From Marsupella aquatica (lineage: Eukaryota > Marchantiophyta), in assembly GCA_973895155.1 (NCBI GenBank), contig OZ316894.1, positions 22,010,001-22,074,000 of the forward strand: a stretch of DNA of 64,000 nucleotides. Direction: 5' to 3'. Both the position numbers and the translations under genes were made by a program. This document shows, piece after piece, positions 12,920 through 25,489 of this stretch. Numbering within the stretch: position 1 is the stretch's first letter; each line of letters opens with the position of its first letter. Under the pieces are notes generated by a model that saw nothing but the letters and a program-made list of their open reading frames with translations, had not been told where the DNA came from and made no database searches.

Positions 12920-14617
12920 AACAAGGTCTGTCCTGTTGTCCTTCACTGGCAAATAATAGACCGTGAGCGCGCCGCCGATGAGCTCAGCCGTCCACAGACT
13001 AGATATCTCCTAAAGCAGGAGCACCTAGCTAGTACAGGACAGCTCATTGCTGATTCTTCCGAATTGTGTGCCCCTCGGAGCTTTTTCTCCGGGGAGCTGA
13101 TCCGCACAGAACGGAAGAAGTTGGGAATTAATTCCAAGGAATTCTTAGCCTAAGGCAACTCACAATATTCATCTGCCAACAATAAGGTATCAACCGCATC
13201 TTTACACTCCGTGCAATGATCTGGTGAGATATGAAGTCTGGAACTCAAGACTGGCAGGGAACGGACTGATTAGTTACCGGCGTTCAGATCAAAGTTATAC
13301 TACTGATTTGGAAAGAGAATTTTATCTTCTTAATTTACATGCAAGTAACGTTCAGAGGATTACTTGGATAGGGGACACTTCGGACTCACCTCAGGGCAGG
13401 CCAAAGCTAGGGCCAAAGTACTCGCAATTGCACCCTCTCAATAAATCAAGCATTGGAAACACATCAGAAACAAGGTAGAATAACTAATCAGGATTCGCTA
13501 TAACATTAGGGGAATCAAAGTTCAGGAAATCAAAACAACGATTGTAGCTCAAGATCAATGGAACGTATTTGCCATTGTATTTACATATCTTACATGACGT
13601 CTGGCGCAAATCAATACCATCTATGTAGTCTGCAGGCTGTAGGCGTGCTGCATATTGCCTGACATAATTTATCCTTTATAACATAATTTCAAAGACCTTT
13701 CTCACCCCAAGTCGGAAAAGCTGTTTCGGTTGTTTGTACGTGGGCTCGAATTGAAGGAAGCTGTCGATTTAGTTTACGTGAAATAAAGTTACGAATAGAC
13801 ATTGATGATCAGATGGTTGCCGATGTACAGTAGGCAGGGGAAAGGATGGGAACATCCCTATCTTATAAATTTCATGTTCCAATTTTTCATTATTAAGTTC
13901 AGATTAAAGTGAAACTAACGAGCAAAAGGTTGGATGATTTTCGCTCTGACATAAGTCGTTGTACCTACTGATCTGCTGACTGTTGGACCGAAGTGGGTCC
14001 ATGGGCTGATCATAACTCCTTTCATTTAAATCTGCCAACTGTGGGACGAAGTTGGTCTAATGGCCTAATCTCTACTGACGCATCACGCATGTTACCAAAA
14101 CCCCATGCACGACAGCAATCGACACCCAAGAATCATACAGCTTCAACAGTGCTCTCAAAATCAGTGTACACCACTTACTTTTCGGAAGGTCAACAGTGCC
14201 TGAACGTACCATCTTCAATCTTGGCGCTCACCGAGTCGATCATGGCCAAGAATCATGCAGCTCCAATAGTGGGCGACTTTTGCTGTAGTCTCTCGTGCTT
14301 TTTGGCACTTCGGACTCCCTGGGTTTTCCTTTTGTTGCCCACGGGTCTCTGCCTGTGGAATCGTGTCGCCTGGGATTATGATATATATACGTACCTAAGA
14401 GTCAGGCTGGTGTACTCCACTTACTTTTCGGAAACTTTTGCAGTACGTTGCGACCGTACTATCTTCGATCTTGGCCCTCACAGAGTCGAGCATCGCATTT
14501 TTCAGACATGCTGAACCTCTTGACGAATTCCTCGTGAGCCTTATCCACTGTTTGCCCTACTTGGCCCGCCTTGCGCCACTGAACTTATTTGCAGAACCCT
14601 AAACCCCCTCCACTTTG

Positions 14618-15315
14618 TGTTGGAACTCTCAATTACATGGATCAGCTAGGAATTGAACCTAGGATAGGAATTGAACCTAGGAGTGTACATCTTAGTGCTC
14701 TACAACTGAGAGTGCTCTACCACTGAGCTATAGGCCCTTTGTGGCTGCATCCATCATTGTTCGAGTGTGGTTCATTTCCAACACCCTCCCTTGAGCCCCA
14801 CTCCCTACAAGGGAAACTCATCATGGATCTTTGGCTATGATACTATGCATGTTAGAACTCTCAGCAACATGGACCGGCTAGGAGTTGAACATAGGACTTC
14901 CAACACCCTCCCTTGAGCCCCACTCCCTACAAGGGAAACTCATCATGGATCTTTGGCTATGATACTATGCATGTTAGAACTCTCAGCAACATGGACCGGC
15001 TAGGAGTTGAACATAGGACCTCCCGCGTACATTGTAGTGCTCTATCACTGAGCTACAGGCCTTTTGTGGCTGCATCCATCATTGTTTGAGTGTGGTTCAT
15101 TTCCAACACCCTCCCTTGAGCCGCACTTGTTACAAGGGAAACTCCTAGTCTTTGGCTTTGATACCATGTTGGAACTCTCAACAACATGAACCGGCTAGGA
15201 ATTGAACCTAGGACCTCCCGTGTACATTGTAATGCTCTACCACTGAACTACAGGCCCTTCTTGGCTGTATCCATTGTTGTTCGAGTGTGGTTTTCAAGTG
15301 TGGTTCATTTCCAAC
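14618..15315 (-). mobile_element. Tandem TRIM-type miniature LTR retroelement with a tRNA-like sequence in the LTR
   Basis: Four LTR-like blocks (14618-14783, 14850-14905 deleted, 14972-15108, 15167-15315) alternate with three internal segments of 58-66 bp. LTRs begin TGTTGGAA or TGTTAGAA and end TTCCAACA. On the minus strand the LTR at 15315-15167 is followed at once by TGGTATCAAAGCC (15166-15154), which is complementary to the 3' end of plant initiator tRNA-Met: a primer-binding site. Each internal segment ends in a purine tract, AAGGGAGGG, directly before the next LTR: a polypurine tract. No protein is encoded. Each full LTR carries a tRNA-like module with an A box (TAGCTCAGTGGTAGAGC type) and a B box (GGTTCAATTCC type). 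The structure is solo-like and tandem, which suggests LTR-LTR recombination. No clean target duplication remains. Confidence 0.82.
15215..15265 (-). promoter_or_regulatory. tRNA-like module with pol III A and B boxes inside the LTR (best copy; full module about 15190-15258)
   Basis: Read on the minus strand from about 15258, the sequence begins GGGCCTGTAGTTCAGTGG and ends near 15190. The D arm GTTC/GAGC pairs. The T arm CTAGG/CCTAG is perfect around a seven-base loop TTCAATT. Six of seven acceptor pairs form, counting G-T. The A box and B box fit the tRNA consensus, but the anticodon arm does not fold, so this is not a working tRNA. Copies occur in the LTRs at 14972-15108 and 14618-14783; the latter has duplicated A-box-like and B-box segments. 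Inference: internal pol III promoter. Confidence 0.65.
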
Positions 15316-15724
15316 ATGATTGTCTTCCTTTTCTAATCCTGTACTGATCCGATAGTAATCTCACAACAAGGTCAGCAATGGTTTAGTTTGGTTTAGTCCA
15401 AGGCACTTCTGTCTCAAGTGGCATACTCCATTACAAGTCAATATCAATAGGGCATCTAAAACCTTGGAGTTGCTGGGAAAAATGATGAACCATCAGTTTC
15501 GGTCACGTGCGGTTCAGTAGTGTGTGGACACGGATTTTAGTGTCAGCCACTTGTCAGCCATGGATTTTGGTGTCAGCCGTCAGACACTAAAATCCATTGC
15601 TGATTCCATTGCTGATTGCTACTGGAGGCAGCAATGCAACATTTGAGACACCCTAATGGCTTCATTATTGTAATATGTCTGGAAATAATCTCAATGGGAG
15701 GTGAGTGGGCCTGTTATATGGACA

Positions 15725-17460
15725 AATATAGGGTCAGTGGACAACTTTTGAGCCTCCAGTGCACCCAACAATGGGCAAGCCGCCAATGAGCTGAGCTTTC
15801 CACAGATTCAACTGATTCTCTTCTAGGAGTAACTAGAGGAGCTAGAGGAGCTAGAGGAGAAACAGAGTCGAGGGGGGACAGATTCTCATTCTCTCCATCC
15901 ACATACTCTAGACTCTCTACAGGCTTCACTCTATTGTATGAGTCTAGACCACTCTGTTTGCAAATTAATAGTAAGATGGTCTGGTACTATATGGACTTAA
16001 GTACTCGGACATAGGCAGGGAACGGACTACTCTCGTTCAGATCAGGGCCCTACTGAATTTGGAAGCGAGCCTTATCTTCGTTCCATGCTAATAATTTTCA
16101 GACGTTTACACGGATAGGGGACACTCTAGAACGACCAGTCTCACCTGACAGGCCAAAGTACTTGCAAATGCATTCGGTCAATAAATAAAGCATTGAAAAC
16201 CCATAAGAAACAATACTGAAGGTAGAATAACTAATCAGGGTTCGCGACCAACTTCAGGGGTAACTGAACAAAAGCGCGCCAGGCATTATCAATCGAGAGT
16301 TTGGAGTATCATTTACTGACAATCCACGCGGCTAGGAGGGAAGGAATTCTTTATGTGATTTGCCTTCGACTTGGATTGAAAAAACCGGGATGAGGGGCAA
16401 AGAGTGGGACCAAATCCGCAGCCCACATATTTTTCTGTGCTCCAAATTTCAATCTACGCAGCTCAAGATTGTTGCTCAGGAGAGCAAAAGGACGATTGTT
16501 GCTCAAGATCAACATATAGAACGCAGTTCCTTTCTTTTGTGGTATTGAATACATAGAACGCAGTTCTTTTCGTTTGTGGTATTGCAAATATCTTCTATCG
16601 TGCGTCCTCTGGCGAAATCGATATCATCTATGTGGTCAGGTTGCATATTGAGCAATTGTTCCAATTGCAATACAGTATTGACATTTCTTCTTTATAACAT
16701 AGTTTCAATGACTTTTCTCAGCCCATATCGGGAACGACGTTTTTTTTGTTCAAGGAAGCTGCCAATTCAGTTTATGTGAAATAGAGTTGCAAGTACGCAT
16801 TAATGATCAAATGGTACAGTAGGCAGGGGGAAAGGATGGAAATATCCCTATCTTACAAATTTCATGCTACAATATTTCATTTTTCAGTTTGCAAATAATG
16901 AGTTATATATGTCAGAGTAAAGAGAAACAATCGAGCAAAAGGTTGGGTGATTTCTCTATGACATAACTCGTTCTACCTACTGATCTGCTGACTGTTGAAC
17001 CGAAGTGGGTCCATGGCCTGATCGTAACTCCTTTCTTGTAATCGGCCAACAGTTGGAGCCAGGTTGCTCGTTGTCCTTATCTGTACTGACCAAAACCCCA
17101 TGCACGACAGGAATCGAAAGGCAAGAATCATGCAGGTCCAATACGCCTGTAAGAATAAGGCGTACTTCACTTCCTTTTCGGAACTTTAACAGTGAGCTCA
17201 TGTACCATCTTCAATCTTAGGGCTCACAGAATTGATCATGGCATTTTGCAGGCAGCCTGAACCTATGAGCCCCATTCACTGTTTGCCAAGTATCTCCCGT
17301 CGTGGGCCCTTCTTGGAACTGCTCTTGAGACACTTATTTGCCGAACGGGATGGTGTTCCGGCCACCTCCGCTTTGATTGTCTTTCTTTTTCAGTCCTGTA
17401 CTGATCGATAGTTATCACACAACGGTTAAATTTGGTGTACTCCGAGGCAATTAGTACCAT
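15725..17460. repeat. Segmental duplication, copy B (lacks the LTR element)
   Basis: This is the counterpart of 12920-15420. At 17371-17380 it reads CTTTGATTGT, the uninterrupted form of the junction that in copy A is split into CACTTTG, element, TGATTGTC. Copy B therefore keeps the pre-insertion site. Short ORFs here do not match ORFs at equivalent positions of copy A, so I do not call a gene. Confidence 0.75.
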
Positions 17461-19583
17461 GAACCACGCGGTCCTGTTTCTCGGATACTGGGAGTATCTC
17501 AGTAGGCCCTTAGGAGTAATCTTTGACAGACTTATAGATTTATTTGGATGACTTTTGGGTCTCTGTTGAAGCTCAAAGTTTTTCGGCATGTTCTTGAATG
17601 TCCAATCTATTGACTTACAAAATTGAGAACCTTTTTAAGGTCTCTTGCTCTGTTTCCTCCGATTACAAAGATGATCAAATATTATCAATATATGAGGACT
17701 TCAATAAACACTTGAAATCTGATAGAAGTGAACATACGGGTCAACTGAAACCCGGGTAGCAAGTCTTTGTCTGCCATTTACAGGTTGTTTTCCAGTACAA
17801 GATGTAAACAATACTATCAGGGCAGTTTCAGACATTTTAGTAGTCCACGGCGATTTTGTCAGTCAATGAGGGCATCATGGATAACGGGCCAGTCCTTCCT
17901 GGCGTTACCTTCTCCATCTAACCCTTCGCTTTCACGGGAAAGTCTAGTACTTAGTAGAAAGTCTCTACATAGATAGTACGTCGGCAAATTTTAGCATTTG
18001 GGATGCAATCGCTTGGGCCAGACGTGGAAGATTCTTCAGACATCCCTAAATTTGACATAAGCTTTTTCTACTCACACAATACACCATATATCTCAATTGT
18101 CTTCCAACTTTTATTTGCATTCTGTCAATCTGGACAGGAAGTCTCCTAGACTATACTCTCTGGTCGAAGGAGTCATCAAATAGTTGATATATCATTCATT
18201 CCAACTTTTATTGGCATTCTGTCAATCTGGACAGGAAGTGTCCTAAACTGTACTCTCTGGTCGAAGGAGTCGTCAAATAGTTGATAAATCATTCCGATAG
18301 GCAAACGATGGAAGGATCTGAATTAAGAGATCAAATTCTCCAATAGTTTGTCGAATCTGGAACTAGAAAATAGAACTTCAGACCCTTAATCAGCTGCGCG
18401 CAAAGCTAGCTAGCTATAGCAATGCGCAAAACCGACAGAGAAATCTCCTTTGTCCCAAAAAACACAGTATCTCCAGCTTCCCATCCAATTGAAACTAACA
18501 TACAAGATAAGAACTATTGTTGTCGTCACTGAAATTACGCGGATACTTCAGAAATGCACAGATTTTATGCTTTGCCTGTGACAAATGATGAACCTCGGTA
18601 TGGCAATATGGAACTAGGGATTTGCTTATGCATGAGTGGGCACACAGATTCCTGGTTGAAGGCAATGTGGGATATAATGCCCCCAAAAATGTGGGCTTTA
18701 GACTCACTCCTGCGGTAAAGAGTTGTCCTGTGGTATGTAAGCCTTTAGTAAGGGAGATAGACTTTTCATGTCGATACAAAAACGATTCCCGAACTTCGTT
18801 GGCTGGGAAAGATATCAATGGAAATTCACTTTTAGCTTACAACGAAAACCCCTCACACACCCGAGTTGCAAAGATCTTTTGAGGATATATAGTGCTTTAT
18901 ATTATAGAATTCATATGACGGCCTCGCCCCTGTTCGATCGATAGCACAACCATATCGGGAAAACAGAGAGCCAGGGTACAATTGTACAATTCAAGCCGAA
19001 CCATATTAACTTGACGCCAGAGCAACTCTTCCGCCGTCCATCCAATTTCATCATATCGAATGTAATACGCAACGAATTTCACAGTTCTGGCTCCACATAT
19101 CGTGCATTGCATAGTCGAGAAGGTGACAGGAATCATCAGACTGAGTTTATTTATCACAAGAACAGAAATATAAGTTTACATATGTACAAAACCAGCGACT
19201 CAAAATTAACTCATGTTTCATCATCACGAGAAGTGTCGAAAGCGTTTTATCCTACTATGGTTCCAAAGGCCTTTCATCGCTACGAGAAGTGGCCATGTAT
19301 CTCACTCAAGGACAAGTGTCTCAGCTGTTGAAACTGGACCATGCAATTATTGATGGCAACAAATATAACTTGTCAATTTTATATTTACACAACTCGGCTT
19401 TCAAGATCACATTGTTCTTGGTTATGTGTGATGTCCATCATCCAAAATCTGATGAGTGATATAAAAAAAGCAGAGTGCCGTCACTACTGTCATTCCTAAG
19501 GGATTTTGTAGGTGATGGACAATGGACAGGTACTCGATCCAACATATCTTCTAAGCCAAACCAACGCAGGCCATGAGCGTTTC
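17461..19583. other. Intergenic stretch with a 97-bp tandem duplication
   Basis: Two head-to-tail copies of a ~97-bp unit begin CCAACTTTTATT at about 18104 and 18201. They share the text CTGTCAATCTGGACAGGAAG and TGGTCGAAGGAGTC. The rest, up to the 3' end of the AAA+ gene at 19584, has only short overlapping ORFs. I see no gene. Confidence 0.6.
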
Positions 19584-22500
19584 TTATGTGTCATTTCCTC
19601 CAGAAGTTTTCATTGTGTCCGACAGAGTTGCGAGAGTCGACATTAGGACTCTCGTTACGTGACGCACATGGCTTTGATCGAGAGTCCGACCGTTGCTTTT
19701 CGCCAGGACTTGCGCAGTGCGGATCGAATTTCTTATTTCGCGTCCGTTCAAATCCTCAGCAGCCAGCTCAGAGACAAATTCAGCTGTGACGCCTGCGACT
19801 CCGGCTCGTTCGAGAAGCGTCATCCAGATTTGCTCTTTCTGCTGAATGGTGAGTTTGGGGTACCGTAGGAACATGGAAATCCGCGAACGGAAGGCGTTGT
19901 CAAAAGTTCCGATGCGGTTGGTGGTTAGGAACAACACACCCCGGTAATACTCCAGAAAGCGGAGAAAGGTTCCTGTCATTTGATTTTGCGCCATACCCGT
20001 TGAAGCTCGCTTCTGTAGGAACACATCCGCTTCATCGAGCAAGAGAACTGCTCGCCAAGTTGCTGCGATGCCTAGAACCTCCACTAAAGTCTTCTCAAAG
20101 TTACTGGGAGTCCCTCCTAGCTCGGAGGCGCTGAGAGACCACAGTGGGCGATGCATGCTCTCGGCAACGGACTCGGCTGTCAACGTCTTACCTACAGGAG
20201 GAGAGTCATTTGCCAATTGCAAAGGGATTTCAGCGGAAAGTATTAAAATTTACGAAGTAGCTCCGAAGTTATGCCTTGACGTAAATGATCATTGGACTAC
20301 TCTCCATTAAAATCACCTTGGACTCAAATATTGTAATCCAGAGAGAACCACTCACTGTTTACGAGGAGAAAACATCTGGATTCAACAACGAAAACATAAT
20401 GCCTGCGGATTGCCAGGTTCAGCACAACACAAAGTTCCGCAAACGAACGAGACGATAGTTCCAAGACAACAAAATCCAGAGAATATATATACCTGTCCCT
20501 GGGGGCCCGTAGCACAGGAAGATGCATCCTTCACCCTTCCGTGAAATGGGATCGACTAGCTGGAGCGCTTGCGATGGATCCACCGGTGTCGCAATGTACT
20601 GGCTTACCAACTGGTACACCAATTGCTTCGAGTCGGGTTCCATCACCAAGGCGTCGAAGGCATTCGAGTTGAAGCTGATTTCGCTGAAGCCACTGATGGC
20701 AAAGGATCCCCATCGTTTCAGGGCAAAAGAGAAACCGTACACTATAGCAGGCGCAAAAATGAGAGTCTCATCTGTTATCGCTACTGAACTGGGAGGTGCC
20801 AAATCGAGGATTCCTTCACTCTCTTCAAAACGCCTTCTCCGAGGTCCATCGGAAGTATCAGCAGGTGGGCGGAAAGTGCCGACCGGCGGCTTCGCATTCC
20901 CCATTTTATACCCCGGATTCATTTTCGCGAAACTGGCAAGATCAATCATCACCCTTCCGTCGGCATTTTCCTTCATAATTTCCGCGCCGCTGTCCATCGA
21001 TTTCATCATCTGGAACATGGGTCCCGAGTAGTGCATGAAGCGATGGCTGTTTTTCATGGCAAGCTCGTAAAATCGCTTGCCATTGGCTAAGAGGCCCTCA
21101 TTCACAACTTCTGGCACGCCTTCAATCTCAGTAGGACGGACAGCCAAACTAGAAAATGCAACCTCACCATCGAACTCTGGAATCGTTCTTTGAATCTGGC
21201 ACTTGCGATAGCTCCTTCCGTCGTAGTCCCAAACGTCCAGGTCCACTACGAAGGCCCATTCCTTCCGCACGGTGGTGTAGCTGTTTTTAGAAACTACCGC
21301 TGCCAGAGTCTCTCGCGTGTGAATACAGGTGTAGACCAGTTTCTTGCCAGGAGTGAGGAATGTCCACAGCATGTCCCAGGCAACACGCTTCTCTTCAGTC
21401 ATTCGCCGCAGTCGGACAGATACATCGTTGTACTCCTTGTCCATGAACCGAATCAAGTGCTTTAAGTGAAGTCCTCCCTTATCGTCACCCTTGTCCTCCT
21501 GAGGATTCTCAATCGAATTATCAGCGCTGCTGGCGGTCCTTTCGTGATTCTTGAGATCATCAAGGACAATGAAAAGATCTCTTCCGTCGACCTTTGGGGC
21601 GGCCAGGCTTTGGAGATCACCATTTTGGGAAAGATATTTTTGCACAATTTTGATGAGAGGGGCTGAAATGAGATCCACTTGCACCATGTCTGGCCAGAGT
21701 TGTTGTTTCCTTCGACGGTACATGACTTGGAATGGACTAGCATTATTGCAGACTCTTTGAGAACATTTCCTCAGAAGGATTTTTCCATTCTTGCCCTCGT
21801 AATGATCAAAAGCAGGCCATTCCCAATCTGGATCATCCACTGACTTTACATCAGCAGACCCCTCGCTTGAGTTAAGGGAAGCAGGGTCGGAAGGCGGGAA
21901 TCGAGAACGCACTCCTGAGGATGTAGGCAGTGGGGGCTTCACGGGTGATTGGGGACCTGGAGGCCCGCGTTGCACAGCGCTTGAGAAAAACTTCAACTGA
22001 GGTCCCTTAAAACTCTTAAATCCATAGTAAACTAGTAGCAGAGCTTGACCATATCCTCTAATAATAGTTTCAACATAATACTTGACGAACTCCACGAACC
22101 TACACCAGTAACAGAGAACCACACATAAGTACAAATCATCACTGAGAGAAAACAATGTCCTTTACCAAACGCATGTTGGATCCATTACCGAAAATTAGAA
22201 CCGCATTTCTCACCCTGACTTCAACACGTTGGCATAAGTCCGTTCCCAATAATAGAATTCGTATGACCCATGAAGCTGTATGTGTACAACATTTGTAATG
22301 CAATGATCTTGGGTTTTCAAGGATGTGCTATTCAGAGACCCGTATGTTCCGGCGCTGGAAGCAATGTTAACACAAAGAGATTGGGCTTTGTTAATGTACA
22401 ATCTACAAACCTGTTGGGTGCGTTTGAAGAAAATATGAATATCCATAACACAAACGAAAACCCATTTGGATCCAACGCCGCTGACAGTGGGACCAGGACT

Positions 22501-24868
22501 TCCTGAGGAAGCACAACAGGCCACATGCGTAGAAATCCTCTCGTATTGTAGATAAGGAATATCCAAGTTGCTGTACACGGTATCCACAATTTCACGACTG
22601 CTAGCAAGCAAAGAATAAGTGTTAGCCATTGTTAGAACTCACACGGACAGTACCGAAAGCAGTTGAATTCGAATAGCTGCACTTAAACATCGGGCACGAA
22701 TGCCGAGCAAGAACTAAGCTCCGAACTGTACATATTTGAACTCTGAAAGGTGTCTACTGTGAACGTTTGCTCCATCGCCGAAAGAGTCGTGTGTAGACCA
22801 GGTACGTTATGATCGAGCAGTAAACTGGATGACATTTCAAAATGAGTAGCGAGGGAATACACGGATAGGATCTCCGCCGACGATTTACCTGTCTTCCAAA
22901 GACTATCGGTGATGCGAACACCTTTGCTCACAGCATCAACAGATTGGCCGTCGACTCCCACATATGCCTTCTTGGTGGCATAAATGAACACGTCATCGAT
23001 TTCTTTCCACGACAATCGCAGTGGGAGAAACACTACTTCCTCTTCGGTGTCTGAAAAGCGATGCCACAAAAAACGTGCAGTCGACTTGCTCCAAGCGGTA
23101 ACTTTCTGCAGCGACAGAATGTTCAATGACAGATGGCCTTAGAATAGCTCATCAAATTGAAGAAACTGTGAAGTACTACTCTACAATCAAGATTTCATGA
23201 ACGTTCCACCTCAAGGTTAGGCACAACCTATCTGCATTTCAGGTTTTGCATTCGAAATGAATGCAATATCAGTCATGAAGGAAGTGACTTCAAGCCAACC
23301 TTGAGTCACGTCAAGCTCACTTGATAAATTCAGGACAGCAATATTGCCCGCAATTTTTGCAAGACAGACGGAGGGGAAGCTAACGTGCATCGGCATCGGA
23401 ATTGATGTCTCATGCGAAAGAGTCGACCCTCAGTGACACTCTCGTTAGAAGGGTGGACAGATTAATCGACGGAAATGCAAAGTACGTTCCGATCGAGCCA
23501 GCACAGAACAAAAACTTACACAAAATCTCAGCGCTTTCAGTTTAATAGAGTGGTACGCGTTCTGTGCCGACATGAAGATAGAAGCGCCTTCTAGGTTGAG
23601 GCCAGTAATGGTCAAAAGTCCTGGTCACCCAAAGTAGGAAGATTGATTAACAGCATTCTCATACGCTCCTGCTCAAAGTTCAAGAACTTCTGCTTAATTG
23701 TCGCGAGATCTTTTACAAGTTACATTCGCAAGATTGAGAGTCAGGGTTCCATTGTGGCCCAAAAAATACTCAAAGACTATTCGAGACCACTAAAAACTGC
23801 TACATTCTTGTCTGGCAAGTAATAGCCGAGTTTGAACTATGTGACTACTGATCATCCTCAACATATATGATTGCTTAGAAGAGAAGGACTGGATCGACCA
23901 TGGTCACAGGAGTAACCACAAAATTACGCGATACGTACCTGCTGCATATTCCGCGTGCAGTATGACCGGAACTTTGTCAACAGGAAGCCTGAGCAAATCG
24001 ACTCCCTCACCTGCAAAGCAAAGTACGAAAGCAAGAAAGCACTTTATGGTGGACTCTTGTTATCCCGTCAGAAAAGAAGAAAAATCTCTACCTCAGTACT
24101 GCAGCACCTATCCATTGAATTTCTCGGAGACTCGACGAGAAAATGTATGCTTACCGGACGGCTTCAGAATTGCCCAATTGTCAATTTGAAGAATCGATGT
24201 GCTCTCTTTGAGTAGAGGCGCCGGATTACTACTTTGTTTCAATTTCACGAGGTCCTTCAGTCGTTCACAAATGCCGTCGCGTAGCTCCACTTTGGTCTGC
24301 AACATCTGTCGCTCCGAGTTGAAGACAACACTCTCGTCGACAAGCTCACCACAGACAGCTGCTTCACTAACTTCCTTCATCGACTCAAGCTCAGTCGAAC
24401 TCAATCGTGTGGCACTTGACAGCGTGATCGTTGCTTCAGTGCCTTCTTTAGTGGAATTCAGGAGAAGAGGCGAATACAGAGGTTCCTTCTCGACATCCGA
24501 GACATCGTGGGCACTCAAAGCAAGCCGCACATCGTCTGGACCACCTCTGACGTTTGGATCGCGCACTTTGGACCCGTACAATCTCTCGAGAATCTCCACT
24601 CGTTCCGCTTCTGCAGCCTTGTGATTACTCCCTAATTTTCGGTCCGGGTGAGCCACTGGTCGGCCTGCTACCCCCATTGCATTCAGTAACACAAGACCGA
24701 AGCAGACAGAAATTAGGTACATAAAGAAGTACGAGACTTCCTGTCCCGGAGGGGGGGCCAAACCCTGGATGAAACTGATTACAGCCATGATATCGTTTGC
24801 CAATCCCAAAGGACAGCAAATTTGCGCAACAAGTTCCAATTCAAGCTCGAAAACTCGATTGAAACACC
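19584..24868 (-). CDS. Membrane-region / fungal-type AAA+ ATPase fusion protein, six exons
   Basis: Minus-strand exons are 24868-24155, 24010-23939, 23101-22889, 22600-22411, 22099-20493 and 20191-19584; all joins keep frame. From the ATG at 24788 the product is about 1107 residues. An acceptor-like AG before 24868 means an upstream exon is possible. The N-terminal part holds hydrophobic segments at about residues 18-40, 310-370 and 380-395. The large exon then carries a region like that of fungal AAA proteins (DUF7025 type, named from memory), with landmarks DPDWEWPAF, HLKHLIRFM, AWDMLW, RFMHYSGP, GRVMIDLASF and PGYKMGNAKPP. The ATPase core has Walker A GPPGTGKT (G906/K907), Walker B LLLDEADVF, sensor FLTTNR and the Arg finger in FRSRI. 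All ATPase residues look intact. The acceptor of exon 3 (CAGAAAG, then exon) is unusual, so that boundary is least sure. The substrate is unknown. Confidence 0.78.
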
Positions 24869-25489
24869 CTGAACGATAATGAAGTCTTGATGTCAATCAA
24901 TCCGAGGCCGGATCCTTCGTCTAGTTCGGGTTCCTGACGAAACACTTGAAGCTAATTGTGGCCGATGGCTTCTCCTCCTCGGCACAAGTCCATCGAGGCA
25001 ACTTTCAGATTTGCCGAACTGTTGGACGACCTTCTCTCTCCTCTCCCAGAATCAGCGTGGCCATGATCAGACGAGAGCACTCAACGAGCTGTCGAAGATT
25101 TGTTGGGTATAATCTCGGCGATCCACATACTTGTCCATGTCGATCAGCAGCGCATTACAAAGCGTTTCATTGCTGTCCCCTACAAGATATTCAGTTCTGT
25201 AAGGATTAAGCCACAGCTCCACTTGGGGGTAATTGCCAAGCAAGAGCATTTCGTGATCATTCAGTTCAACGGATTCAACAGACTACAGTCCCACTGGAGG
25301 CAATTTCCCAGTAGGAGCGTTTCATGAGCCACAATTTTTCTCCAGTGACGTTTCGTAACGGAGCTATAAGTCTAGGGTCTAGTAGAGCATAGACCGTCCT
25401 GTAAAGACTATTCACTGGAATGTCATTAAATAATGAGGTTTGTACCACTGCTGCCCGCTCGTGCCTTTCCGCTGCCCAGAAGAATCTAA
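24869..25489. other. Region upstream of the membrane/AAA+ gene
   Basis: On the minus strand an ATG near 25064 opens a 37-codon frame (starting MATLILGEERR) that runs into TAG before the splice acceptor at 24868. I could not find a donor that keeps the phase, so a first exon here is possible but unproven. Otherwise it is likely promoter and 5' UTR. Confidence 0.35.

Larger units (their letters stand above)
12920..15420. repeat. Segmental duplication, copy A (interrupted by an LTR element)
   Basis: This block is alignable by eye with 15725-17460. Shared landmarks include GCCGCCGATGAGCTCAG (about 12969, compare about 15779), GGCAGGGAACGGACT (about 13254, compare about 16014), ATAGGGGACACT (about 13369, compare about 16116), CTGACTGTTGGACCGAAG (about 13976, compare about 16987) and ATCCTGTACTGATC (about 15337, compare about 17392). 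Copy A has an internal ~245-bp direct duplication (about 14161 and 14401) that copy B lacks. It also has the miniature LTR element at 14618-15315. The 173-codon frame at 13993-14514 is not conserved as a frame in copy B, so coding is doubtful. Confidence 0.75.

Noticed and set aside
13993-14514. 173-codon ORF as a gene
   Set aside because: It lies in a segmental duplication whose other copy does not keep the frame, and it spans an internal DNA duplication; no domain seen.
15190-15258. A functional tRNA gene
   Set aside because: D and T arms and boxes fit, but the anticodon stem does not pair and the unit lies inside LTRs of a repeated element.
20522-21031. 169-codon plus-strand ORF
   Set aside because: It is antisense to the AAA+ exon, whose minus-strand translation has clear family motifs.
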